Notes under the pieces: generated by a model
The model's database searches: none
The model's input: only the letters and a program-made list of their open reading frames with translations
Told to the model about the DNA's origin: nothing
Made by a program: the position numbers and the translations under genes
Shown: positions 1 through 5,733 of the stretch, piece after piece
How positions within the stretch are numbered: position 1 is the stretch's first letter
How the letters are laid out: each line of letters starts with the position of its first letter
DNA from: UBA7236 sp964638865
GTDB lineage: Bacteria > Bacteroidota > Bacteroidia > Chitinophagales > BACL12
NCBI GenBank assembly: GCA_964638865.1
Contig: CAZXBG010000192.1
Span: forward strand, 1-5,733
Direction: 5' to 3'
Length of the DNA stretch: 5,733 nt

Positions 1-17
1 TTTTACACGCGGGGCTA

Positions 18-99
18 CCGAAACTTCTTTCAACACAAGATTAAATCGAACCTTCATGAGATGCGAAGCTGCGTTTAATCCTTATATGTTGCGGTTCGG
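18..99. repeat. Imperfect long inverted repeat (hairpin)
   Basis: Several short arms pair in nested order: CCGAA (18-22) with TTCGG (95-99), CAACA (31-35) with TGTTG (87-91), AAG (37-39) with CTT (81-83), ATTAAA (40-45) with TTTAAT (74-79), and CTTCAT (52-57) with ATG-c-GAAG (62-68) around a GAG loop. The nesting order makes chance unlikely, though every arm is short and bulged. It lies about 30 bases past the stop of the 56-aa gene, so it could act as a transcript-end structure or be part of a mobile cassette boundary. No T-run follows that would make it a standard intrinsic terminator. No coding frame is recognisable in 1-130. Confidence 0.4.
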
Positions 100-130
100 G
101 CTTCTTTTTCCACTTAGTCTTTAGGTCAAG

Positions 131-301
131 TTACACTAAAAATTTCTTACGGATTGAAGTCTTGGTCTTGTGAATTTGTTGTTTAACTCTCAATAATTTT
201 TGAGCTTTAATGAATTCACTGATTTGTCTTTCTTCATCCTTAGTTAACGAACCTAGTCCGCCAATAAAGTCCACGTCTAATTCTGTTGCTTTATTTTTCA
301 T
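131..301 (-). CDS. Small conserved-looking hypothetical protein, 56 aa
   Basis: An ATG at 301-299 opens a 56-codon frame ending in TAA at 133-131. The protein starts MKNKATELDVDFIGG, continues with a charged stretch (SLTKDEERQISEFIKAQK) and ends in a basic tail rich in Lys, Arg and Gln. It has no signal peptide or membrane segment and is probably a soluble helical protein. Its start lies 11 bases inside the end of the 177-aa gene, in a different frame, which suggests translational coupling and a shared function. From memory, similar short acidic-then-basic proteins occur beside GNAT-like genes in Bacteroidota, but I cannot name a family. The overlap and the ordinary codon pattern are the main support for it being real. 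The function is unknown. Confidence 0.65.
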   Translation of the reverse strand: MKNKATELDVDFIGGLGSLTKDEERQISEFIKAQKLLRVKQQIHKTKTSIRKKFLV

Positions 302-824
302 TTTGAAAATATTTGTTTAGAAGTTTTAATGCTGCGTTGGTGTCAATAATCATAACCCGTCCACCGAAATGTAAAGCACCTAAAGTGTCAATGTAATGTT
401 GAACAAGTTGTGTTTTAGAAAAGAAGGAAACATTGCCTTCGTGTCCACGCTGAAACGAAAGTTTGCAAGCAAATGCAACCAAGTTTCCTGGAACTCCAGC
501 GTAAATTTTTGTCTTGCCTTTGTTGAAAGGAGCACTCTCAACTAAGTGCATATAAACATGGTCGGATTTAATTTCTAAACTGATAAGTCCTTGAACAATT
601 GTTTGATTGTTTACAATTGTAAGTTTAAATACATCTTTTTCAGGTTGTTTGAATTCATCTTTCCAGTCAAACTGCCAGCCATTTTTTTTAGTTGCTGTCT
701 TGAGGTCGGCCGAAGAAATGAGTGTAATGTCTGTTGGAAAACTGTCTCCTGTCACCACATTCTCAATGGAGTTGGTCAACTTGTCAACCACAAAGTCTAG
801 TCCAATTTGTTTCTTCTTTTTCAC
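291..824 (-). CDS. GNAT-like (putative acetyltransferase-fold) protein, 177 aa
   Basis: This is a soluble protein without signal peptide, starting MKKKKQIGLDFVVDKLTNSI. The call rests on the C-terminal half, about residues 80-177. That half has a beta strand (SLEIKSDHVYMHLVESAP), then PGNLVAFACKLSFQRGHEG, where RGHEG sits where GNAT enzymes have the acetyl-CoA pyrophosphate-binding turn and helix, then the strand NVSFFSKTQLVQHY and a closing GGRVMIIDTNAALKLLNKYF. This order (strand, turn plus helix, strand, helix, strand with an aromatic end) fits a GNAT fold. Catalytic activity and substrate are not shown. The start codon is GTG (824-822); no later Met is plausible because the next lies near residue 92. 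The last 11 bases overlap the 56-aa gene. A promoter-like TATCTTTA box ends 4 bases before the GTG, so the message may be nearly leaderless. The frame is intact. Confidence 0.7.
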   Translation of the reverse strand: MKKKKQIGLDFVVDKLTNSIENVVTGDSFPTDITLISSADLKTATKKNGWQFDWKDEFKQPEKDVFKLTIVNNQTIVQGLISLEIKSDHVYMHLVESAPFNKGKTKIYAGVPGNLVAFACKLSFQRGHEGNVSFFSKTQLVQHYIDTLGALHFGGRVMIIDTNAALKLLNKYFQNEK

Positions 825-828
825 TTGC

Positions 829-836
829 TAAAGATA
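829..836 (-). promoter_or_regulatory. Possible -7 box of the GNAT-like gene
   Basis: On the minus strand 836-829 reads TATCTTTA, a 7 of 8 match to the Bacteroidota -7 consensus TAnnTTTG. It lies only 4 bases upstream of the GTG start, so transcription would begin at or just before the start codon. The -33 partner is weak (T-rich sequence, no clear TTTG). With a short motif in AT-rich DNA, a chance match is possible. Confidence 0.35.
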
Positions 837-907
837 CGAATTTGTTGTCTAAAAATGTTGATTAAATGAACTAAAGTTTCAGGTTAACACTGTTTTCATA
901 GCCTGAC

Positions 908-1056
908 CGCTAACGGCGGGGGCTTTGCGAAGTTTGTTTTTGTGGGGATAGAAGCGATTTCGGTTTTTATTTTATTAAAAGGTTGATAGGTGGATAAAGG
1001 TTTGAATTACCTGTCTGCCCCACAAAAACAAATTTTGCCAAAGCCTATGTTATAAC
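908..1056. repeat. Large inverted repeat, attC-like
   Basis: The left arm 921-947 (GGCTTTG...TTGTGGGG) and right arm 1018-1045 (CCCCACAA...CAAAGCC) are complementary along about 27 bases. They differ by one extra base and roughly two mismatches in the middle. The 70-base loop lies between them. Outside the arms the ends carry CTAAC (910-914) and GTTATAAC (1049-1056); on the minus strand these become TTATAAC and GTTAGCG, close to the integron R-box consensus RYYYAAC and GTTRRRY. Paired inner boxes, an unequal spacer, an extrahelical base and AAC/GTT ends are attC architecture. The total of about 150 bases is long for attC and the R boxes are not exact. Alternatives are a MITE-like palindrome or a bidirectional terminator between the two minus-strand units. 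It fills most of the 825-1085 gap, where I see no gene. Confidence 0.5.
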
Positions 1057-1085
1057 CTGTGGTTTACTGTCGATAGTTTTGTTGC

Positions 1086-1762
1086 TTAATCTGAATCAAT
1101 GGTCGTTTGGTTATTAAGTATATATGTTAAGCCAAAGGATGAGTAATGAGAATAGATATTTATCCAAACTCTCTGGTCATTTGTTGTTATGTCTTTTTTA
1201 GTGTTCCATCTCGAATAATCAAAGCATGGCGCTAAAATAATTCAATATTCTTAGTGAGTTTATAATTCACATTAAAATTAACATTACTAAACCAATGAAA
1301 ACCTTCTGTTGAGTCTCCACTATTATAATCATCAACAAAAGTTCCTGTTTTTAAAGCAGAATTAATTTTAAGTTTTTCATTTTGGAATACAGAATACTCA
1401 AAATTAATTGAAAATTTATAATGATTTGGTGTCGGGTTTGCTAAGGGTCCAACTGTTGTAGGCAGTCCTAATTCAGGAATTCCTTGAACAAATAACTCCC
1501 GTAAATATATGTGTTGTAAACCATTGCCTACGCCAAATTTTATTTTATTTTTGTTATATAGCAAATTAGATTGGAATATAAATGTCGGGCTATTACCAGA
1601 AACTATTAAATTAATCGTAGTGTCTCCAAATGTTGACTTAATTGGGGATGCCTGCCATATAGTATTCCCGTAACCATAGTCAAGTGTAACAATGAAATTA
1701 TTTTGAGAATGTCCCTTGGTAGATATGAAGCATGTGATCAATACTAAACGATATTTTTTCAT
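1086..1762 (-). pseudogene. Outer-membrane beta-barrel-type protein, frameshifted near its C-terminus
   Basis: The first frame runs from ATG at 1762-1760 to TAG at 1234-1232 (176 aa). I prefer this ATG because MKKYRLVLITCFISTKGHSQ is a good Sec signal peptide ending before NNFIVTL; an upstream TTG at 1780 lies inside the preceding gene. The mature part is alternating hydrophobic/polar strands with turns (FIFQSNLLYNKNKIKFGVG, YKFSINFEYSVFQNEKLKI, FSNVNFNVNYKLTKNIEL), as in small outer-membrane barrels. At TAG, reading back one base in a TTTT run (1237-1234) opens 49 further codons to TAA at 1088-1086. These add strand-like segments (LAPCFDYSRWNT, QRVWINIYSHYSSFGLTYIL), so the intact protein was probably about 225 aa. 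A natural end at the terminal Phe (NIELF) is the alternative, since barrels often end in Phe, but the quality of the extra 49 codons argues against it. It is the last gene of the operon, 10 bases after the lipoprotein. The family is not identified. Confidence 0.68.
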
Positions 1763-1772
1763 TTTTAAATAT

Positions 1773-2729
1773 TTATTCAAGGTTAATTAAAACTTCATTC
1801 ATTCCATTTATATCTGTAATAACGATGTTCGACTCTTTGAAATAAGCATTGCCTTCTAAATGTTTCAGAGAATAATGTTCAAGTAATATAGTTGAATTGT
1901 TAGGGGAAAAAGACGGGTAGCCGTACTCACTTGCGCTGCACCCTTCTATGAGAAGCTCCTGCAACCCTGAATTAATATTTACTCGATAAACGCCGTCTCG
2001 TTTACACCAAACAAAATTCTCAGAATCTACGTACCAATCCATACCATGAATCGCATCATCATTACTTTCATATTCACCATGATTAAATTTGTAAAGAAGA
2101 TTATACAATGTGTTATATACGGCTATTCCTCTGGCTGTATTTGTAAAACTATATGTTGATAAAAGTTTATTTCCATCCGATGACCACGAACCATCACTGT
2201 AAACATTGTCAACTATTTTATACAGAATATTGCCATCATAATCAGAAAACATGGCGAAATAGTCGCTTTCAATAATCCTCCGAAACACAATTCTTTCATC
2301 AGACACACATGCTTCTACATCATAATTTAATTCTTGGGTAAATAATGGCTGTAAACTATCGCCATTTGATTTTACTTTCCATATTTGTTCATTAAATCGG
2401 TTGAAAAAAATCCATTCATGCAATCCGTATTTTGGATTACACCAAACATTATCTGCAATAAATGTTTTTTCTTTTGTAAGTAAATTGAATTTCCATAGCT
2501 TTTTGTTGTATACTTCTTCATACGGTTCGTATTCAACATAAATAAATTCATTAGAATTTTCAGGATTAAAACATGGTGCCGAAAATAATTTTTCAGGATA
2601 TTCCAAAAGATTTTCATCAACAAATTTAAAATCATCACAGTTTGAAACGATATTTTCAAGTGGTCTATCACAAGAAAAAACATTTAATAGCAGCATTGCC
2701 GCTATTAAATGTTTAAAATTTGGCATCAT
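1773..2729 (-). CDS. Lipoprotein with TolB/PD40-like beta-propeller, 318 aa
   Basis: The N-terminus MMPNFKHLIAAMLLLNVFSC is a lipoprotein signal, with positive/hydrophobic segments and a VFSC lipobox; Cys20 would be lipidated, anchoring the protein to an envelope membrane. The rest reads as a propeller of 40-50-residue blades: a strand pair ending in a turn with Asn, Asp or Gly, then SFSPNNSTILLEH or GSWSSDGNKLLST, the WD40-like PD40/TolB signature. Other blade pieces are KLWKFNLLTKEKTFIADNVW, QIWKVKSNGDSLQPLF, GVYRVNINSGLQELLIEG and SNIVITDINGMNEVLI. Such propellers usually bind proteins or peptides; no enzymatic residues are visible. The start is ATG at 2729-2727 (a second ATG follows at 2726). 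It overlaps the protease stop by 4 bases (ATGA), so it was probably translated by coupling to the protease. The frame is intact, unlike both neighbours, but its promoter lay upstream of the broken protease, so expression is uncertain. Confidence 0.75.
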   Translation of the reverse strand: MMPNFKHLIAAMLLLNVFSCDRPLENIVSNCDDFKFVDENLLEYPEKLFSAPCFNPENSNEFIYVEYEPYEEVYNKKLWKFNLLTKEKTFIADNVWCNPKYGLHEWIFFNRFNEQIWKVKSNGDSLQPLFTQELNYDVEACVSDERIVFRRIIESDYFAMFSDYDGNILYKIVDNVYSDGSWSSDGNKLLSTYSFTNTARGIAVYNTLYNLLYKFNHGEYESNDDAIHGMDWYVDSENFVWCKRDGVYRVNINSGLQELLIEGCSASEYGYPSFSPNNSTILLEHYSLKHLEGNAYFKESNIVITDINGMNEVLINLE

Positions 2730-2965
2730 AATTTAACAAATTTACTAGTTATAACCTGTTCGCCATCATTTAATGAAAAAACATATACTCCTGTTGCAAG
2801 TTGGTTAACAGGAATTGAAATGAAATTATTTATAATCGCATTTCCATCCTTTGTATTATTTATTGCGATTTTTCCTGTTATATCTGTAATTTGAATTTTC
2901 AAAATATTTGTCGCAATAAAATCATCACTTGAAATATTTAAAAAATCTGTTGCGGGGTTAGGAAA
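2729..2965 (-). other. T9SS type A C-terminal sorting domain of the protease
   Basis: The last 79 codons of the protease hold the hallmarks of the Bacteroidota type IX secretion tail: PNP near the start (FPNPATDFLNISS), an ITDITGKI turn, LATGVYVFSL and a basic C-terminal strand (VITSKFVKL). In intact proteins this domain is recognised by the T9SS translocon and usually removed. Its presence is the clearest taxonomic marker in the window. Confidence 0.93.
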
Positions 2966-4120
2966 AATAGTGATAGAAACATTATTCTCTATTCCATCTA
3001 TTTCAGTGGCAAACTCATCATAAATATGCAATGAATAACAGAATTTTGCTTTTGTTGTATTTGGATCAAATGGAATCCATTTGTTAACCGCAAGCCCAGA
3101 ACCACAAAAATATGATTGCTTTAAATAATATATATAACCTTCAGCAGTTGTTGAAGATAATGTTGGTGCTGTCATAGTAAAGGCAGGATCATCACATATA
3201 ATTTCAACTGCATCTTCTAATTTCAGTACGTTTGACATGCTTGGCAAAATCCAATTATTTAAAATTTCACTGGTAGCAGAAAGTGCATGTGATGAAGTTC
3301 TTGTAATTTTATATCTGTCTGCGCAATAATAACCAGCACTAACACCAAATGAACCTGCCTCAGGAATTAAAACAGTCATAACCACTTCATCTAAATCATC
3401 ATCTGTCACATTAAACTCGTTACACACATGCAGCACTTTGTATTTTGGTTTTTCTACTACTTCAAGTGCTTCCGTTGCATCTAACATACCCCATCCGCAA
3501 TGGTTATCATAGGGATCTGTAGTACAGGGATCGTCTGATTTCTCATCTGCTGTAATTTGTAAAATTGCTTCAACATCTTCGTGAGTAAGATTTTCAAAGT
3601 GAGGTGCTGCATCATTATTATTTACTTCACTATGCATCAATGCTGCAACCCCTGCAACTTGTGGTGCGCTTCCTGATGTGCCTCCAAATGTTTTATAAGA
3701 ATCGGTTTCCAAATTGTCTAAGGTATAAACTGTGACTCCCTCAAAACCGTATGGTGCCATTAAGTCAACACCATTTCCATAATTTGAACCTGAGCCCTCT
3801 GCTACACCTTCATAAAACTCACCTTCATCTCCAGAACCAGCAATGCTTAATATCCATTCATCTTTAAAATCGGATGGATAATGCAATTCTTCTGTGGCTT
3901 CATTTCCTTTTGCGCAAACTTGAACAACATGGTTTCTAAAAGCAAATCCCATTTGTTTACCTACTTCATCAAAATTCAATATATCCGCAAATACTCCTGG
4001 TTTAAATCCCCAACTATGGTTAGCAACATGTAATCCAAAACCGTAACTTCCATCTGGTGTGTAAGTAGCGCCTTCTAAAATTGCATCTGCTACAAACCAG
4101 GTATCGTATATAGGTCCTTC

Positions 4121-4123
4121 TTA
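4121..4123 (-). other. In-frame ochre stop inside the protease catalytic domain
   Basis: TAA lies between NPLST and EGPIYDTWF. The reading frame before and after is the same, and the 47 codons between it and the next near-start (3979) are clean S8 sequence, including NHSWGF. One substitution (from AAA, CAA or GAA, for example) would restore it. Other genes here end in TAA, TGA or TAG, so I see no sign of a reassigned code. Confidence 0.9.
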
Positions 4124-5154
4124 AGTTGAAAGTGGATTCCAATAATCTCTTGCAACTTCCAAATCAAATAATTGAACACCTGTTGTATTGTAATCAGCAG
4201 TAACATAATCACCACCTGCAATTCCTGCGATGCCCAAATTATTATCAGTAATTGCACCAATGATACCTGCAACAGAAGTACCATGATTATCTGATTCATC
4301 AATATCATTATTGTCTTCCCATGTCTGATGATGATTTTGCCAATCATATCCACCAACAATTTTCGAATCCTCAAAAATTTCATCACCAATTGTCAAATGA
4401 AAATCCTCATGTCCCCAAAAGATTCCTGTATCATAAACACCGACTTTAACATGTGTTCCCCTTTTGTCAATATCCCATGCGCCTTCTGCATTTATATCGT
4501 CTAATGAGGTTACTCCAGTAAATAAATTGTCCTGTTGGAAATATTCTTCATCATCTGGTGAAAAAGAGTTTTGATATATAAAGCTTGGTTGTACATAATT
4601 AATTATACTATCTAAATTATTGACGGTATCAAGAATTGTTGCAGGGTCAACATTAATCGTAATTACAAAAGCGGACCAAAATTTCGGTATTTCGATTGTA
4701 TCGCCAAGTCTTGTAATAGAAGCAGTGTCATTTGAGGTAAGTCTGGAATATATTTTAAATGCTTTCGGTGTAAATTGGCCTTGCCCTTTTATTAATGGAT
4801 ATATTTGATTATATATGTCAGTACCAATTATATTGCTTAGGTTTTCAAACTGCATTTCTTTATTAACCACAAAATTCAAATCAACATTTTCGTATTTAAA
4901 CGAAATAATAATTTGTTTATCTACATAAATAGGAGTTTCGGAGGTGTCATAGACAAGATCATAATTATAATCCAACGTTTCATACTTAATCGTTACATAT
5001 CTTGAGGTATCCGAAACAGACCGCCTTCCATACACCCAAATATTATTACCGCTTGTGTGAACGCCGGTAGACACGTCAATGCTTGCGTTCAAATTCGGAT
5101 AATCTTTTTTCCAACCAAGGTTACCGTTGTTTGCATTTAATGCATAAGTAGTGA

Positions 5155-5167
5155 TTACCTTTTTCCT
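5155..5167 (-). other. One-base frameshift in an A-run of the protease
   Basis: The minus strand reads GGA AAA AGG TAA in the frame of the first two repeats, stopping at 5157-5155. Reading back one base at the five-A run (5164-5160) gives AAA AAG GTA ATC ACT, which joins VTGFYEYSTGK to VITTYALNANNGNLGWKK and completes the third propeller repeat in the catalytic frame. This is equivalent to the loss of one A. Confidence 0.85.
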
Positions 5168-5529
5168 GTGCTATATTCATAAAAGCCCGTTACGATTACC
5201 TTGTCGCTTGTTGCGTTATAAGTTATTCCTGTAACTTCGGCATCAATATCATTGCTGCTGTTTTGCAAAAATTTTGTCCAGAGTTTTGTGCCTGATGAAT
5301 CGTATTTAATTATTTGCATGAGCTTATTTCCGGTGATGGTTTCAGAAAACCCACCGATATAAATATTTGCACTGCCGTCAACGCAAATTGCATTGCTACC
5401 ATCTTCTGCGCCACCATTCTCTGTTTTTGTCCAGATTGTTGTAAGGTCATCATCCAGTTTAATGGTGCGCATGTCATAATTTGTGCCATTGAAGGTATAA
5501 CCTGTGATGTAAAAATTATCACTTGCATC

Positions 5530-5545
5530 CACCACTCGTGTGGTG
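5530..5545. repeat. Short perfect hairpin at the IS/protease boundary
   Basis: CACCAC (5530-5535) and GTGGTG (5540-5545) flank a TCGT loop. It sits where protease coding sequence gives way to the IS upstream region, so the right half may belong to the IS terminal repeat. It could also be a chance palindrome in the repeat VVDA codons. Confidence 0.35.
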
Positions 5546-5579
5546 ACAAATTAATTTAGCAACATTAATATATTTTTAT

Positions 5580-5587
5580 TATCTTTG
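5580..5587 (+). promoter_or_regulatory. Probable -7 box of the transposase gene
   Basis: TATCTTTG is a full match to the Bacteroidota -7 consensus TAnnTTTG. A weak TTTAG at 5555-5559 lies about 20 bases upstream, near the expected -33 position. The ATG at 5606 is 18 bases downstream, giving a leader of about 12 bases. Confidence 0.55.
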
Positions 5588-5605
5588 GGATATAAAAATA
5601 TTGCT

Positions 5606-5733
5606 ATGAATAAAAGAATGATAAAATTAACAAAGCGGGAGATTAAATTTCTTCAGGAATATAAATCTTCCAAGCATCGGAGTTTACGTGAATATAACAG
5701 AGCTAATATTTTATTATTACTCCATGATGGGAA
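5606..5733 (+). CDS. IS630-family transposase, N-terminal 42 aa (runs off window)
   Basis: The frame starts at ATG 5606 (another ATG at 5618) and stays open to the window end. The residues MIKLTKREIKFLQEY and REYNRANILLLLHDG match the N-terminal pattern of IS630 transposases, in which I-x-LT-x-x-E and L are followed by R-x-x-x-RA-x-ILL-x-L-x-x-G just before the helix-turn-helix. The DDE catalytic domain would be beyond the window, so completeness cannot be judged. It points away from the broken protease. No strong Shine-Dalgarno is visible, as usual in this phylum. Confidence 0.75.
   Translation, partial: MNKRMIKLTKREIKFLQEYKSSKHRSLREYNRANILLLLHDG

Larger units (their letters stand above)
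2726..5550 (-). pseudogene. T9SS-secreted subtilisin-like (S8) protease, 5'-truncated, with frameshift and internal stop
   Basis: This is a degraded gene for a large secreted serine protease. From the 5' side: 3-4 propeller-type repeats (about 5550-4930) with VDxSxNxYIxG strands and LxTIWTK-like ends; a prodomain (about 4930-4520); the S8 catalytic domain (about 4520-3460); a Cys-containing region (about 3439-3026); and a type A T9SS sorting domain (2965-2729: FPNPATDF, DITGKI, LATGVYVF, KFVKL) that directs export and cell-surface attachment or release. Catalytic motifs are complete: Asp in GVYDTGI (codon 4432-4430), His in NHGTSVAG (4285-4283), the oxyanion Asn in AKGNEA (3904-3902) and Ser in GGTSGSAPQVAG (3676-3674). 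Three lesions break it. The frame stops at TAA 5553-5551 without a start or signal peptide, beside the IS. A one-base shift at A-run 5164-5160 separates repeats two and three. A lone TAA at 4123-4121 (after NPLST, before EGPIYDT) splits His from Ser. The frame on both sides of that TAA is identical. Non-ATG openings at 5535, 5092 and 3979 are not real starts. Confidence 0.88.
5551..5733 (+). mobile_element. Left end of an IS630-family insertion sequence (partial)
   Basis: The protease frame ends abruptly here and is replaced by AT-rich DNA with a promoter-like box and a divergent transposase start. The exact edge is unresolved within about 5536-5553. GTGGTGACAAATTAATTT (5540-5557) looks like a possible terminal repeat, but the other end is outside the window. 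IS630 elements normally duplicate a TA; a TA at 5552-5553 would itself create the TAA of the protease frame, so that position does not fit a simple insertion into an intact gene. Confidence 0.65.

Noticed and set aside
131..824. Classical type II toxin-antitoxin system
   Set aside because: The gene order is reversed from GNAT toxin systems and no ribbon-helix-helix or helix-turn-helix is visible in the small protein.
591..831. Plus-strand open frames opposite the GNAT-like gene
   Set aside because: They are low-complexity, Phe/Cys-rich antisense frames lying wholly over a convincing minus-strand gene.
4121..4123. Stop-codon reassignment or selenocysteine-like recoding at the protease TAA
   Set aside because: TAA, TGA and TAG all end other genes here and no recoding element is visible; two other lesions make decay the simpler cause.
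4090..4389. Minus-strand frame of 99 codons inside the catalytic domain
   Set aside because: It is an Ile/Leu/Met-rich alternate frame of the S8 region, which carries the DTG and HGT motifs in the other frame.
3977..5092. TTG openings at 5092 and 3979 as true starts of separate proteins
   Set aside because: Both lie inside continuous coding sequence of the same frame, lack signal peptides and split known domains.
5310..5559. Other open frames over the propeller repeats
   Set aside because: The Cys/Met-rich composition and lack of any domain mark them as shadows; only the frame with VDxSxNxYIxG repeats makes sense.
1..5733. CRISPR array, tRNA or rRNA genes
   Set aside because: No regularly spaced direct repeats, cloverleaf with CCA-type end or rRNA-like conserved stretches were seen.

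Overview
The window looks like a piece of a Bacteroidota chromosome. The strongest sign is a C-terminal type IX secretion (T9SS) sorting domain on a subtilisin-like protease. Supporting signs are AT-rich DNA, gene starts without clear Shine-Dalgarno sequences, a lipoprotein and an outer-membrane-type protein beside the protease, and TAnnTTTG-type promoter boxes. The genus cannot be named from the sequence alone.

Layout from left to right. (1) Positions 18-99 hold an imperfect inverted repeat. (2) Two overlapping minus-strand genes follow: a 177-aa GNAT-like protein (291-824) and a 56-aa charged protein (131-301). (3) The 825-1085 gap is mostly one large inverted repeat (908-1056) that resembles an integron attC site. 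(4) A minus-strand operon covers 1086-5550. Read 5' to 3' it holds a secreted S8 protease, a propeller-type lipoprotein starting in a 4-base overlap with the protease stop, and a small outer-membrane-type protein 10 bases further on. (5) At the right edge a plus-strand IS630-family transposase begins at 5606 and runs off the window.

The main result is that the protease operon is decaying, which gene-by-gene calling would hide. The protease is cut at its 5' end where the IS begins. It is frameshifted in an A-run at 5160-5164 and has one in-frame ochre stop at 4121-4123, between its catalytic His and Ser. All catalytic motifs (DTG, HGT, GNE, GTSxSAP) and the T9SS tail are otherwise intact and in one frame. 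The outer-membrane-type protein has a separate one-base frameshift in a T-run at 1234-1237; restoring it adds 49 convincing residues. Only the lipoprotein is undamaged. Likely order of events (inference): the IS removed the promoter and signal peptide, and point lesions then accumulated. Homopolymer sequencing error remains an alternative for the two frameshifts, but not for the IS junction.

The second theme is that the GNAT-like/56-aa pair sits between two long imperfect hairpins, one attC-like. This would fit a mobile gene cassette, but without a second site matching the integrase consensus it is only a hypothesis. I saw no convincing new defence or regulatory system.
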